A stretch of DNA of 64,000 nucleotides from Tausonia pullulans. Lineage: Eukaryota > Basidiomycota > Tremellomycetes > Cystofilobasidiales > Mrakiaceae. Shown piece by piece: positions 12,401-22,589 of this stretch (its first letter is position 1; the number at the start of each line of letters is the position of its first letter). Under the pieces are notes generated by a model. That model searched no databases and was not told where the DNA came from. It was given only the letters and a program-made list of their open reading frames with translations. The stretch spans positions 1,240,001-1,304,000 of the forward strand of contig OX637621.1 in the NCBI GenBank assembly GCA_951802195.1, written 5' to 3'. Both the position numbers and the translations under genes were made by a program.

Positions 12401-15400
12401 TTACTCAGCCATGCAGGTCATTGGCCGCTGGCTGCTCGACCTCGCCGCTCGCGCTCCCGACACGGCTCTCACGAGTCTTCGCCCCCAGCTGGAGCGCCTC
12501 CGCGATGCTGTCACGTACGATTCCGGCAGCGGCCAGCGTGAAATCTGGCTTGCCAACCTCCCGCGCTCACCTCAGGCCACGTTCCTGGCGCTTGAGCGCC
12601 GTCTTGGCCGCGTTCTGGCCGAGGCTGCCTCGGAGCACCCTGACTACGCCAGTGGGTTGACGTCTCTTATCCCTCCTTCTACAGCAATGTCGCTGACGAA
12701 TTACCCCTCTCTTCCCCAGAGCTTCGTCTGTCAGCCTTCACGGTCGCTGCTACGTCCTCGCTTGGTCTAGCCAGTACCAGCAACTCTGACCTCGACAATC
12801 TTGGCGCGGATGTCGAACGGGCCCTGCTCAAGATCGTCAATAACGAAGAGCTTCCGTCGACTGGCGCGGATGCCCTCGCCCGTCTGACCGCCGTGGCTCA
12901 GCTCGATGTTGTTTCCGGCATTCTTGGATGCTCGGAGCAAAATGTTCAAATTTCCCTTCCTGTTCTTGACGTTGGCTGCAAATTCACTGATAGCAAATAC
13001 CTTCTCTCTACGTCTGCTCGCTCTCAGGCGCAGACCGAGCTCCGTGACCTTCTCTCTGTCGCCGAGTCATTGCCGTCTTTCCCTCTCTTTCAGATGATTT
13101 CCGTTCAGCATGCGATCTGGTCCCTTCAAACGCAGCGTGAGTCTCGCTGCCCAATGCCGCCAGAAGCAAGCCATTCTGAGTCCGCTGCCCCACCATTTCA
13201 GCGTCGCTCGATTCGCTCAGCAAGAAGGACCTTCTCCGCTCGTGGCTCAACGTCACCTGGACGGACGGCGATGCTTCCGTATGTCTCTCCCTCCGATCTT
13301 GTCTAGGATTAGCTTGAATCTGACCCGTCTTCCATCTGCAGGCCCTCTCCGGAGCCGCGGACATCTTCCGTCCTGTCGTCCTGTCAACTCTCCTCCATGA
13401 GACGTGCGTCTTGTTTTTCTGCTCGTCCTAGTTTCAAACCCAGCAACTAATTCCTTCCCCCTGGATGTTGCAGCGATGAAAAAGCTTCCAGCCTGAAGGA
13501 TCTTCCAGATCTCGAGATATCCCTCAAGCGCCTCGGTAGCGTTGTCGGTATCCACAGCCGCTCGGACCTTCAACCTCGTTTCACTGCCATCGCGCAGATA
13601 TTCTGGCGCTTCGTCCTCGACGTTTGCCAGGCATTCGCTTCCTCATACGACGCCAACATTCTCCTCCGCCTCGAAGCGGCCTCTATCCAGGACGTTTTGG
13701 CGGACGCCGCGAGTCTCATCCCCCTCCTCGAGTCCTCGTCGCATTTGCAGCTTCGCATAGTTCTGGGCACTCACATCTCGCCTGCTCTCCGCGCTTTCGG
13801 AGAATCACACCCTGACTCGGCCTCCAAGGTTCTCATCCTCGGACGGGCTTGGGTCGCCCTTTCCCTTGCCACCCTTGCCCTTTACGTCCCTGCGATCCCT
13901 ATCGACCCAGCTGTCGCACAGCAGGTGGAGCTTGCGCTCCTCAAGAGCCAGCAGGCGCGGCTCGAGGCCGAGGCATTCGCCCACCTCCGGGCCGAGGGCC
14001 AAATCACCGGGAATGCAACAAACCCCAAGATCCTCGCTGCCCAGGAGCGGCTCGTCCAGATCGAGACTGAGCTATCCCAGCTTGGTCCACTTATCGTCGA
14101 GCGCGAGACGAATGTTTCCCTGCTCAACACCATGTTCAAGGAGATCCACCACTTCCTCGGCGAGATTGTCGATCCGGCCAAGCTCCAGAGCCTCGCCGAC
14201 AGTCTTGCACAGACGCCGGACGCCCAAGCCTTCCTCCGTGAGCAGTCAGCTCAGGAGAATATCGCCGGTTTCCTTCAGCGCATCAGCCAGACATACTCGC
14301 TCTTCGCGGACATCACACAGCCCCTCAATCTCGCCCTTTCCCAGCTTCGGTCAGGCCTCCGGTTCCTCGCTCGTAGCACCGAGCTCCGCACCGCTCTTGC
14401 CCGCGGCCAGTCTGAGGCCGACCTTGTGGGCACGCTTGCTAGCTTCCCCACTGCCTTCGCTGTGCAGACTCTCCACGTGAGCGAGCTCCCCGTGCGGCTC
14501 AAGTCCGAATCGCCTGCTGTCGCTACTTCGAGACTTCTGCTTCTCGAGGCCACGTCCATTGGCTACGACATCGCGATCGGCCTCTGCCTTGATCCGGGGA
14601 CCGTTCAGTCGATTGGACTGATCTTTGACCAGCTCTCACACCTCTGGCTGATGGACCGAGAGAAAGAGGCTCAGGCCGAACAGGAGGCCCAGTCGCTCTA
14701 CCGTCAACGAAAGGTCGACGAGGAGATTCTGTCCGACATCGAGCTTGAGGAGAAGGAGTTCAAGGAGCTGTTCCCCCAGTTCGGCGACATCATGGACGAG
14801 GACGAGGCGAACGATGTCGAACCCGAGGCTGCCGCTGCTGCTTCGGCGTCCAAGTCCAAGTTCATTCTGCCAGACCAGGCGTCTGAACTTCATCGGCTTC
14901 ATAGTATGTCCCCCTGTCTCCTCCAGCCAGCTCATGTCTGGACTGAAGTTTCTAACTTTTTTTTCTTTTTTTTTCTTTTCCAGTCGCTCTCTTTTCGGCC
15001 AAGACTGGAGACGCCCAGAAATCTGCCTTCCTTGCCCAGCGCGAGAACGTTGTCCGCAACGTTTTCTCCGGCCATTATGATGCGCTCGCCGACGATCTCG
15101 ACGAGACCACTGCGCTCCAGGTTCAGCTTCTCTCGGACGCCACTGCCCGCATCTCCTCAGCCCCGGCCCCCCGGAACCGGCCGTACGACTTCTACTCGGA
15201 CGCCAACCCGAACGAGATGCGCAAAGCCGTGCAGCTCGTCAGCCGTCTCCATCGCCGCCTAGCGGCGTTGTCTGACGAGTGGCCCGACCAGATGGTCCTC
15301 CGCCACCTCATGGACCGTTGCGAGGCCATCCTCGCGATGAATCTCAACTCGGCCGTCGTCAAGGTCATCGCCGCTCTTGAAGGCCTTCTTCTACACACCG

Positions 15401-18400
15401 CCGACTGGGAGTCGTATGCCAACCGGGACAACACGCTCAAGGCCTTCCAGGGCGAGATTGGCGACCTCATCGTCACCTGGCGTCGCCTCGAGCTCGCGTG
15501 CTGGGCTCAGCTCCTCGAGACGCAGGCCGTCACGTTCGCAGACTCGGCGTCCGACTGGTGGTTCCGCCTCTACGAGGTCATTGTCCAGGGCGCTCGTGCC
15601 GCGCTCAACGAGGACGAGGCCAGCGGAGCTACGACCGCCGCCGACAACCACATCGCCAGTGTCATTGTCCTCCTCGACCAGTTCATCTCGACGAGCCCCA
15701 TTGGCCAGTATTCCGCTAGGCTGCAGCTTCTCCGGTCCTTTTCCCGTTACCTGGACCTTCTCGCCACGACGACGGCCACCTCTCCGGGCCTCGCTCGCAT
15801 CTCCCGCATCCTTGCCAGCATGGCTGAACGCTATGGTCTCGTCGAACCCAAGGTCATTGCCTCGCTCCTGAGCCAACGTGCCAAAGTGGAGTCAAGCATC
15901 CGCGACTTCATCAAGCTCGCCAGCTGGAAGGACGTCAATGTCCACGCCCTCAAGGCCAGCGCCACGCACACGCACCGACAGCTTCACCGCTGCATCCGCA
16001 AGTTTAGAGAGATCCTCCGCCAGCCGTGTGCTCCCCTCATCGGCTCGCCAGACTCATCGGACATCCCAAACGGGGGCGCCTTCGCTGATCTTCCTACTGA
16101 GCACTCCCCAACGGAGTACTCCTCCGAGTCGCTATCCACTTCTATCGCCGCCCTTGTGACTATCGACTCCCCTACCTCGACAGCGGCCCACCTCATCAAC
16201 CTGCCCGCCACGTTCGCCCGATTCCAAAATCTTCTTCTCACCCAAATCCGCCCGGCCCTCGTCGCCGCTCCGACTTCGTCCGTTAATGACCTCGCGACCG
16301 AGATCATCACGACGAGTAAATCGCTCGCCGAAGAGACGCCTTCAACACTCACCGAAGAGACCCTTAAGATTGTCAAGGCCCTCCTCGTGCGCAAGAGGCG
16401 CGCCTGGGGCGACCTCCTCAAGGAGCTCAGGCGCATTGGTTTCTCGGCCAATGTTCGGCCCAACGTGCTCGCTCGGCAGCAGTCGGCCTCCTCGCTCCAT
16501 GCCCTCGCCGTGCTGCCGCGTTCGGCTGAGCTTGTGCAGCCAGTCCTCGCGGGAATTGATCGGATCGAAGGCTATCACTTCCGGCTGCTCATCACGATGC
16601 CCGAACTTCGCGACTCACTTCGTAGCCATAACGCCGACCTTTCAACCCGGGACCTCCAGAAGGGCGTCGGCTTCGTTGAAAGCATCCTCTCCATCGGCCT
16701 GGAGAATCGCAGTCGGTAGGTTTAAACGCGTTTACCCTGTCGTGATTGTTGCACATCCGATTGACTCTTTCTATTTTCCTAGCCTCGCCTTCGGTCTGGA
16801 CCAGTTCAGTCGGCTCCGCCGTATTGTCTCGCGCCTCCAGGCCGCGGCTGGCATAGGCTCTCAAGCTGTTGGCTTGGTCACCGACGCCTCTCAAACGATT
16901 GCCCGGGCCCACGACATCATCACGCGTTTGGGGGAAGCTCTTCGTGAGGTCATCGAGAGCCGTACTAACTACGGTCGTGTCGTCGACCCGTCTTGGGGAC
17001 ACGCGAGCGTTCCTCCGATGCTGGATGACTATGTCCAGTCCGTCGAGGAGACTCGAGTCGACCTCTCAGCGATGATGATGGCGACCTGCCTTCCCATACT
17101 GCTTGATGGTCCGTCGCGTCTTTGTTTCCCCCTCGTATTGTCCATATGTCACTGTGCTAACTCGGGCTTATCCGTTGATCTCCAGGTGAGCACGCCACCC
17201 TCCACCGCACCAAAGCGCTTCTCTTCAGCGGTGCTGGACTCTTCCGTGACCTCTCGGTCGCCGAGCCCCAGTTCCGCCACCTCTATGCCCGCCTCGGCGA
17301 TGTCATCCGCCCCCTCAATATTGACATTCCGGCCTCGTGCTCCTCGACTGAGGAGGACGACACACGCCTCTGGCAGGCCGGCGACAGGGTCGTCAGCTCC
17401 CTCCTCGTCGTGGCGCAGGACCTCCGCGCGCTCCCGCCCCTCAGAGTTGTTGATCCCGAGTCTATGAACGATTCGGCCGATGCCTTCGTCACCGATGGTA
17501 CGCAGTCTCTCGATAGGGCCAGCTCCGCGCTCCGCCTTAGCGAGATCATGGCCCAGCTCGAGGCGCTCTTTGCCGAGCAGAAGGCCTCGGTGGTCGTTGC
17601 CCAGACTGTCATCCGCCGCATTACTCCCTTCGTTTCCGAGTTTACGCTCGCGGTCGAGGACCATCTCGCTACGTCTGCCCAGTGGACCGGCTCCGTGTAC
17701 AAGCTCGCCTTCATCGTCAGCGCAACAGCGGCGAGCCTTTCCGCCAAGGGTTTCTGCTCCCCGCAGGAGGCCGGTGAGACCCAGCCCGGAGATGGCGAGG
17801 GCGGCAAGTCCCAAGAGGGAACTGGTATGGGCGAGGGAACCGGTGATGCCAACGTCAGTCAGGACATCGAGGACGAGTCCCAGGTCGAGGGCCTCCAGGG
17901 CGAGGATTCGGAGCCGCAGCCGAAGGACCAACAGAAGAAGGAGGGCGGCGCGATTGAAATGAGCGAGGACTTTGGCGGAGAGCTCGAGGATGTCTCGCAG
18001 GATGGCTCCGACGACGAGGAGGAGGATCAGGAGGAGGATGACGGCGAGGAGGCTCCGCCCGACGAGCAGATGGGTGACGTCGACCCACTCGATGAGAACG
18101 CGGTCGATGAGAAGCTTTGGGGTGACGAGAAGGGTCCGGAGGACGACTCGAAGAACGACGAGACCCTCGACCAGGACCGCTCGACCGAGCAGAGCAAGGT
18201 GCGTCGTGGCTGCTGCTGCGTCAACTCAAGATTCGCGACCTCTAATTCATCATTGACTAATTGTGCTTTTCTAGGAATCCGAGATGGTCGCCAAAGAGAA
18301 GGAGACACCTCAGACCGACCCAAAGAAGGAGAAGCCTCAGCCCGAGGCTGACGGTGAGGACGAGCCTGCTCCCGATGACCCCGAGGCCGGGGAGGAGGGA

Positions 18401-20726
18401 GAGGAGGAGATGCCCGAGCAGGATGTCGACGACCAGCCGCGCGGCCAGGGTGAGAAGATGCCCGACCACGTCCCCGAAGCGGACTCGCTCGACCTTCCCG
18501 ACGAGCTCAATCTCGGTGATGAGGACGACAAGGAGGATGGAGACCAGGAGGAGACGCCGATGGACGACGACCATGAGGATCTCCCCGACCCGGACATTCC
18601 TTCGCAGAAGCAAAAGTCGCCCGACCCGGACGAGGCCCAGCCTCCGATGCCTGGGGATGAGGACGAGCCGACACTTCCGGAGCCCGGAACCGAGGAGGAC
18701 CCCGCCCTCGATCCGGAGGAGGATGAGTCAAACAAGGATCCGGCTCAGGCCGAGCCCGGAGAGGAGGACGCCGCGATGAACTCAGAGGATGACTCGGAGC
18801 AGCCGAGCTCCAAGCCGAAGGTCGAGAGCGGCGACGACAAGAACGACTCAGCTGCGGCGCCAGAGGACATTGGCATCGAGACCGGCCAGGAGGAGGCTCC
18901 TACCGAGCAGGAAGATGGCGCTCGTGACGAGAGCGGCAAGCGGGCTGACGCGTCGACGGCCGACCGCCAGGACGAGGGAGGCGATGACACCCAGGACGCC
19001 GCGTCAGTATCTCAGAGCTTTAATCCTTCGTTTTGCACTCTCGCTTACTTGTTCTTTACCTCTTACAGGCCCACCGAGCCTAACCAGGACGCGTCTGAGT
19101 CTCGGGGTGGCGCAGGCGAAGCCATGCCCGTCGAGAACTCGCAGCCGGAGAACGAGGACCAGCAGCCTCAGCCCCAGGTCGACGACACAAACCCGCTCCG
19201 CGATCTCGGCGACGCTCTGAAAGAGATTCGCAAGCGCTTTGAGCAGATCTCCAACCCAACCAAGGAGGATGACGATGCCCCGCCGCCCGACTCGCGCAAG
19301 GACGCCGAGGGCGATAACTCGATGCAGCCCGCCGAGGTCGAGTACGCTCAGGATGACGAGGATGAGGAGATGCAGGCGCTTGGTCCCGCCCCGGACGACC
19401 AGCCAGTCCAGGATCTCTCGGACCTACGGATCGCCGACGACGAAAAAGAGGACGACCGCGGCGCACACGCGATGGACGTCGACGAAGAACCTCAGCTTGC
19501 CGCTGAACGGCCGCTCGAAATCCAGCGACCGGAGCAGGATGCGACGGCTGAGAAGGCGATCACTGAGTCCCAGGTCCGCGAGCGCGGCCTTAACGACAAG
19601 CCAGACACGGAGCTCCAGCCTCTCCCAACGATTGACGGCGATGAGCCCCCGCCTCTGACGGAGGAGGAGGCTCAGCAGCTCGACAAGGAGGTCGAGCTTA
19701 AGACCAGGGAGTGGATCAACAACGACCGCTCGTCGGCTTCCGCTGAGTCCCTCTGGCGACTCTACACCTCTCTCACGCACGACCTCTCACACTCGCTCTG
19801 CGAGCAGCTCCGCCTCATCCTCGAGCCCACACTCGCTACCCGGCTCAAAGGCGACTACCGGACTGGCAAGCGGCTCAACATGAAGAAGATTGTTCCCTAT
19901 GTTGCGTCCGAGTTCACCAAGGACAAGATCTGGCTTCGTCGCACCCGTCCGAGCACGCGCGAGTATCAGGTTCTCGTCGCGCTCGACGACTCCAAGTCCA
20001 TGGCTGAGTCGCACTCGGTCCACCTTGCGTACGAGACGCTTGCGCTGGTCTCGCAGGCGATGACCAAGCTTGAGGTTGGCTCGCTCGCTCTTGCGAGCTT
20101 CGGCACGGCCTTTGAGATGCTCCACTCTTTCGAGGAAACGACGTTCTCCGACGACAAGGGCGCTCGGATCATGTCCGAGTTCAAGTTCGACCAAAAGGCG
20201 ACCGACGTTGCCGGCCTCGTCGAGCGCTCGCTCGAAGTTCTCTCTGATGCCCGCAACCAAAAGGCCTCAACTTCGTCGACCTCGGCGGACCTTTGGCAGC
20301 TCGAGATCATCATCTCGGACGGCATCTGCCAGGACCACGACCGTCTCCGGACGCTTCTCCGCAAGGCCGAGGAGCAGCGGGTCATGATCGTCTTCCTCAT
20401 CATCGACTCGCTCCACCGGTCCACACAAAGCTCGTTCGGCGCGCCAGAGAAGGAATTGAGCCAGAAAAACTCGATCCTCACCATGAAGACAGCCACATAT
20501 CAGGCGGACGAGGTATCGGGCCTTATGAAGCTTGAGATGACTCCGTACCTTTCGACGTGAGTGTGCCTGCTTGCCTTCCTTTGTTCGGTCCCTAGATTGA
20601 TCCTTTCTTTCTCCTTTCAGCTTCCCCTTCGAGAACTTTGTCGTCCTCCGCTCGGCCGATGCCCTCCCCGACGTCCTTGCGAGCACGCTCCGCCAGTTCG
20701 TCGAGAGGACCACCGGCGGCCAGTGA
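3438..20726 (+). CDS. MDN1: Midasin, giant dynein-like AAA ATPase of 60S ribosome assembly
   Basis: Midasin (Rea1) pulls assembly factors such as Rsa4 and Ytm1 off pre-60S particles in the nucleus. Exons read as 3438-3823, 4075-5436, 5513-5799, 5885-6566, 6641-8169, 8253-9187, 9260-9322, 9405-11843, 11931-12281, 12324-12651, 12720-13136, 13202-13278, 13342-13403, 13474-14903, 14984-16715, 16783-17108, 17186-18198, 18275-19002, 19069-20556 and 20621-20726. The phases close to 5246 aa, compared with about 4900 in budding yeast. Six P-loops lie near residues 355 (PPSSGKTH), 716 (GETGTGKTT), 1166 (GPTSSGKTS), 1464 (GETGCGKTS), 1856 (GSPGVGKTS) and 2169 (GPGSSGKTS). Walker B is intact in AAA2-5 (LLDEVNLA, VLDELNLA, LLDEVSLA, LLDEMNLA) but degenerate in AAA1 (ILEDVDRA) and AAA6 (VIENANLC). 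A long linker follows, then an Asp/Glu-rich region. The C-terminal MIDAS/VWA domain has DDSKSMAESHS near residue 5017. Intron 18 uses donor GTCAGT at 19003, because the GT at 19007 would run into a stop. One extra intron near 12960-13030 cannot be excluded. Confidence 0.97.
17770..19500 (+). other. MDN1: Asp/Glu-rich region of midasin (low-complexity coding)
   Basis: Within MDN1 exons 17-19 the translation becomes dominated by Asp, Glu, Pro, Gln and Ser for more than 500 residues, with runs such as DDEEEDQEEDDGEEAP. Two short introns (18199-18274 and 19003-19068) interrupt it. This is the flexible acidic tether that links the linker to the MIDAS domain in this family. In yeast it lets the MIDAS domain swing onto the AAA ring. 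Confidence 0.9.
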
Positions 20727-21091
20727 GGCGGGCATGCTTCGCTCCTCGATCCATTTTGTGAGTCTCGGTTCATCAGCTCCAATCTAGAAGAGGACGTGCG
20801 ACTGACGACCGGCTTGTCTCCAGCGCATCTTCCTTTTGCATTTGCTTTCATCGCTGTGTAACCTTTCTGTATCATTTTTTTCACCGCATCTTTGTACACT
20901 CGCTATTTCAAATTTAGATGTCGTTTTCAGCTTATGCTCGATCTCTCCTCGAAGACGCGCAGACGGGTGCGGGTTGGGCTCGACCGAGGCCCGTTTGCTT
21001 TCACTTTCACGCTGAGGATCGTCGCGCATCACCCCTTGTTTCATGCGCTCAGTCTCATCCAACCACCATCCACCGACTGTTCGAAACGATC
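20727..21091 (+). promoter_or_regulatory. Spacer between MDN1 stop and peroxiredoxin start
   Basis: These 365 nt hold the MDN1 3' UTR and the peroxiredoxin promoter and 5' UTR, both genes being on the plus strand. T-rich patches near 20870-20890 could serve 3'-end formation. No open frame here resembles a gene. Confidence 0.5.
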
Positions 21092-22459
21092 ATGCCTCCC
21101 CAGCCAGCCTCGATCATCAACTCCGCCAAGAAAGTCAAGGTCCCCACTGAGGGTACCCGCCGCTCTGCTCGCTCCGAAGCCATGAAGGCTGCTGCTGAGT
21201 CGCCCAAGCTCGAGCCAGTCAAGGTCAGTTAGCTGATCGGATGACCCCATCCATGTTGTCTCTATTTTGTTTGACCATATTCGGACTTCTCTCGCACGAT
21301 AGGCCGCGCCCAAAACGAAACGAGTCAGCTCCAAGGAGGATGGTGACGACAACGGCGAGCCCAAGGGAAAGAAGATCAAGCCGGCGTCGGAGAACAAAAA
21401 GAAGGACGAGCTCGCGTCCGTCATAGACGAGGAGGCTGAGGTTGAGAGAGGAGCCAAGAAGCTTTCCGAGGGAGACGTCCTCCCCGAGATCACTCTCAAG
21501 TGAGCGTCCAGTCTGCATTTCAGGCGAGAGATTGAGATCTGTCTAATGCGACGCTGTGCCATCCTTCTTCCTAGGAATGAAAAGGATGAGGACGTCAACC
21601 TCGCTGACCTTTGCAAGGAACGCGGCCTCGTCATCTTCACGTGTCCGTCTAATAGTCCTCGCTTGGAACTCTTACCGTATATTGGTCGGCTGACTCTCTC
21701 GTCGTCATTTCTCGCCTCGTTTTCCTGACCGGCCGACCACTCGTCACGCAACATCATCTCGACGCGCCCCCCCCCCCCCCCCCCCCCCCGCACGCTGTGT
21801 CCGCGCCGCGCGCAATACGCGTCTCGCCCCGCAGACCCGAGAGTTCGTTTGACATTCTTGAATTCGCGAAGAAAGAAGAGCAACGACTTCAATTCCTGAC
21901 CCTGTATCTACTTATGTTTGTTTCTTCCCTCAGGCCGACACTCCGGGATGCACGAATCAGGCGTGCCTTTACCGCGACTTCTGGGCGGACTTTGATGATG
22001 CTGGCTACTCGGTCATTGGCCTGGTCCGTCGTCGTCCGCTCCGCAGTGTTCTCTCAGCTCTAGTTTCGTTCGACTTATGTTCTTTTGCCTTCCCACAGAG
22101 CAAGGACAAGCCCGCGGCTCAAGCCCGATGGATTGCGAAAAAGTCACTCAATTACTCGCTCTTCTCCGACCCAACTGCGCTCCTCATCAAGCGTCTCGGA
22201 TGCGATAAGCCCGGGTCGTGCGTCTGTCTACTGTTTTGGATACTCGCAGTCACTGACTGTTAAGCGGAACAGAACAACCCGCTCGCATTTTATTTTCGAG
22301 AAAGGCACCGGCAAGCTCCTTGAGGCCAAGATCGGCGTAAAGCCCGCGACCGAGTGCGTTTCGCTCGCTCGCTCGTCTCGATGGAAGAGAACTGACTCCT
22401 GATCCCTCCTAATCAGCTCGCAAAATGCTCTCGAGTTCATCAGGGCTCACCATCCCTGA
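21092..22459 (+). CDS. DOT5: Nuclear thiol peroxidase, Dot5/PrxQ-BCP type peroxiredoxin
   Basis: The enzyme reduces alkyl hydroperoxides with a thioredoxin-recycled cysteine. Exons are 21092-21223, 21303-21499, 21575-21642, 21835-21842, 21934-22023, 22099-22217, 22273-22353 and 22417-22459, summing to 738 nt or 245 aa in frame. Residues 1-95 or so are Lys/Arg-rich (SAKKVKVP, KTKRVSSK, PKGKKIK), as in the nuclear yeast Dot5. The fold then starts with KNEKDEDVNLADLCKERG. The active site TPGCTNQAC has the peroxidatic Cys and a second Cys five positions on, the PrxQ arrangement. RSHFIFEKGTGKL and the terminal ALEFIRAHHP follow. The fourth exon is only 8 nt and supplies the Tyr-Pro-Arg just before ADTPGC. 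Without it no GT donor gives an in-frame join. The preceding intron contains a 23-C run. The gene faces the dead NADPH oxidase tail to tail, and nothing suggests that it is damaged. Confidence 0.92.
21767..21789 (+). repeat. Poly-C run of 23 in peroxiredoxin intron 3
   Basis: An uninterrupted C homopolymer lies 45 nt upstream of the 8-nt microexon, on the sense strand of the peroxiredoxin transcript. It is one of five such runs of 19-30 in the window. Confidence 0.95.
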
Positions 22460-22589
22460 TCTCGTGGGGTTATGAGACAATCTTTCGGGCTTGCTCCCAA
22501 TTGCACGCTCGCATTACGCAATTTTTCGCTTTGTCTTCGTCGTTGTATTGAGTTTGACTTATCTACATCCATGCTCGCTTCTCCTTAGT

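Noticed and set aside
18257-18735. Antisense frames with long Ser/Gly-rich products opposite the midasin acidic region
   Set aside because: They are the shadow of Asp/Glu/Pro codons on the other strand; no start context or conserved motif supports them.
21900-21936. Reading VCFFPQ directly upstream of ADTPGC as the peroxiredoxin coding sequence
   Set aside because: These codons are the T/C-rich acceptor tract (TTTCTTCCCTCAG); they would have no in-frame donor and would leave the 8-nt microexon unused, while the microexon solution closes the whole gene.
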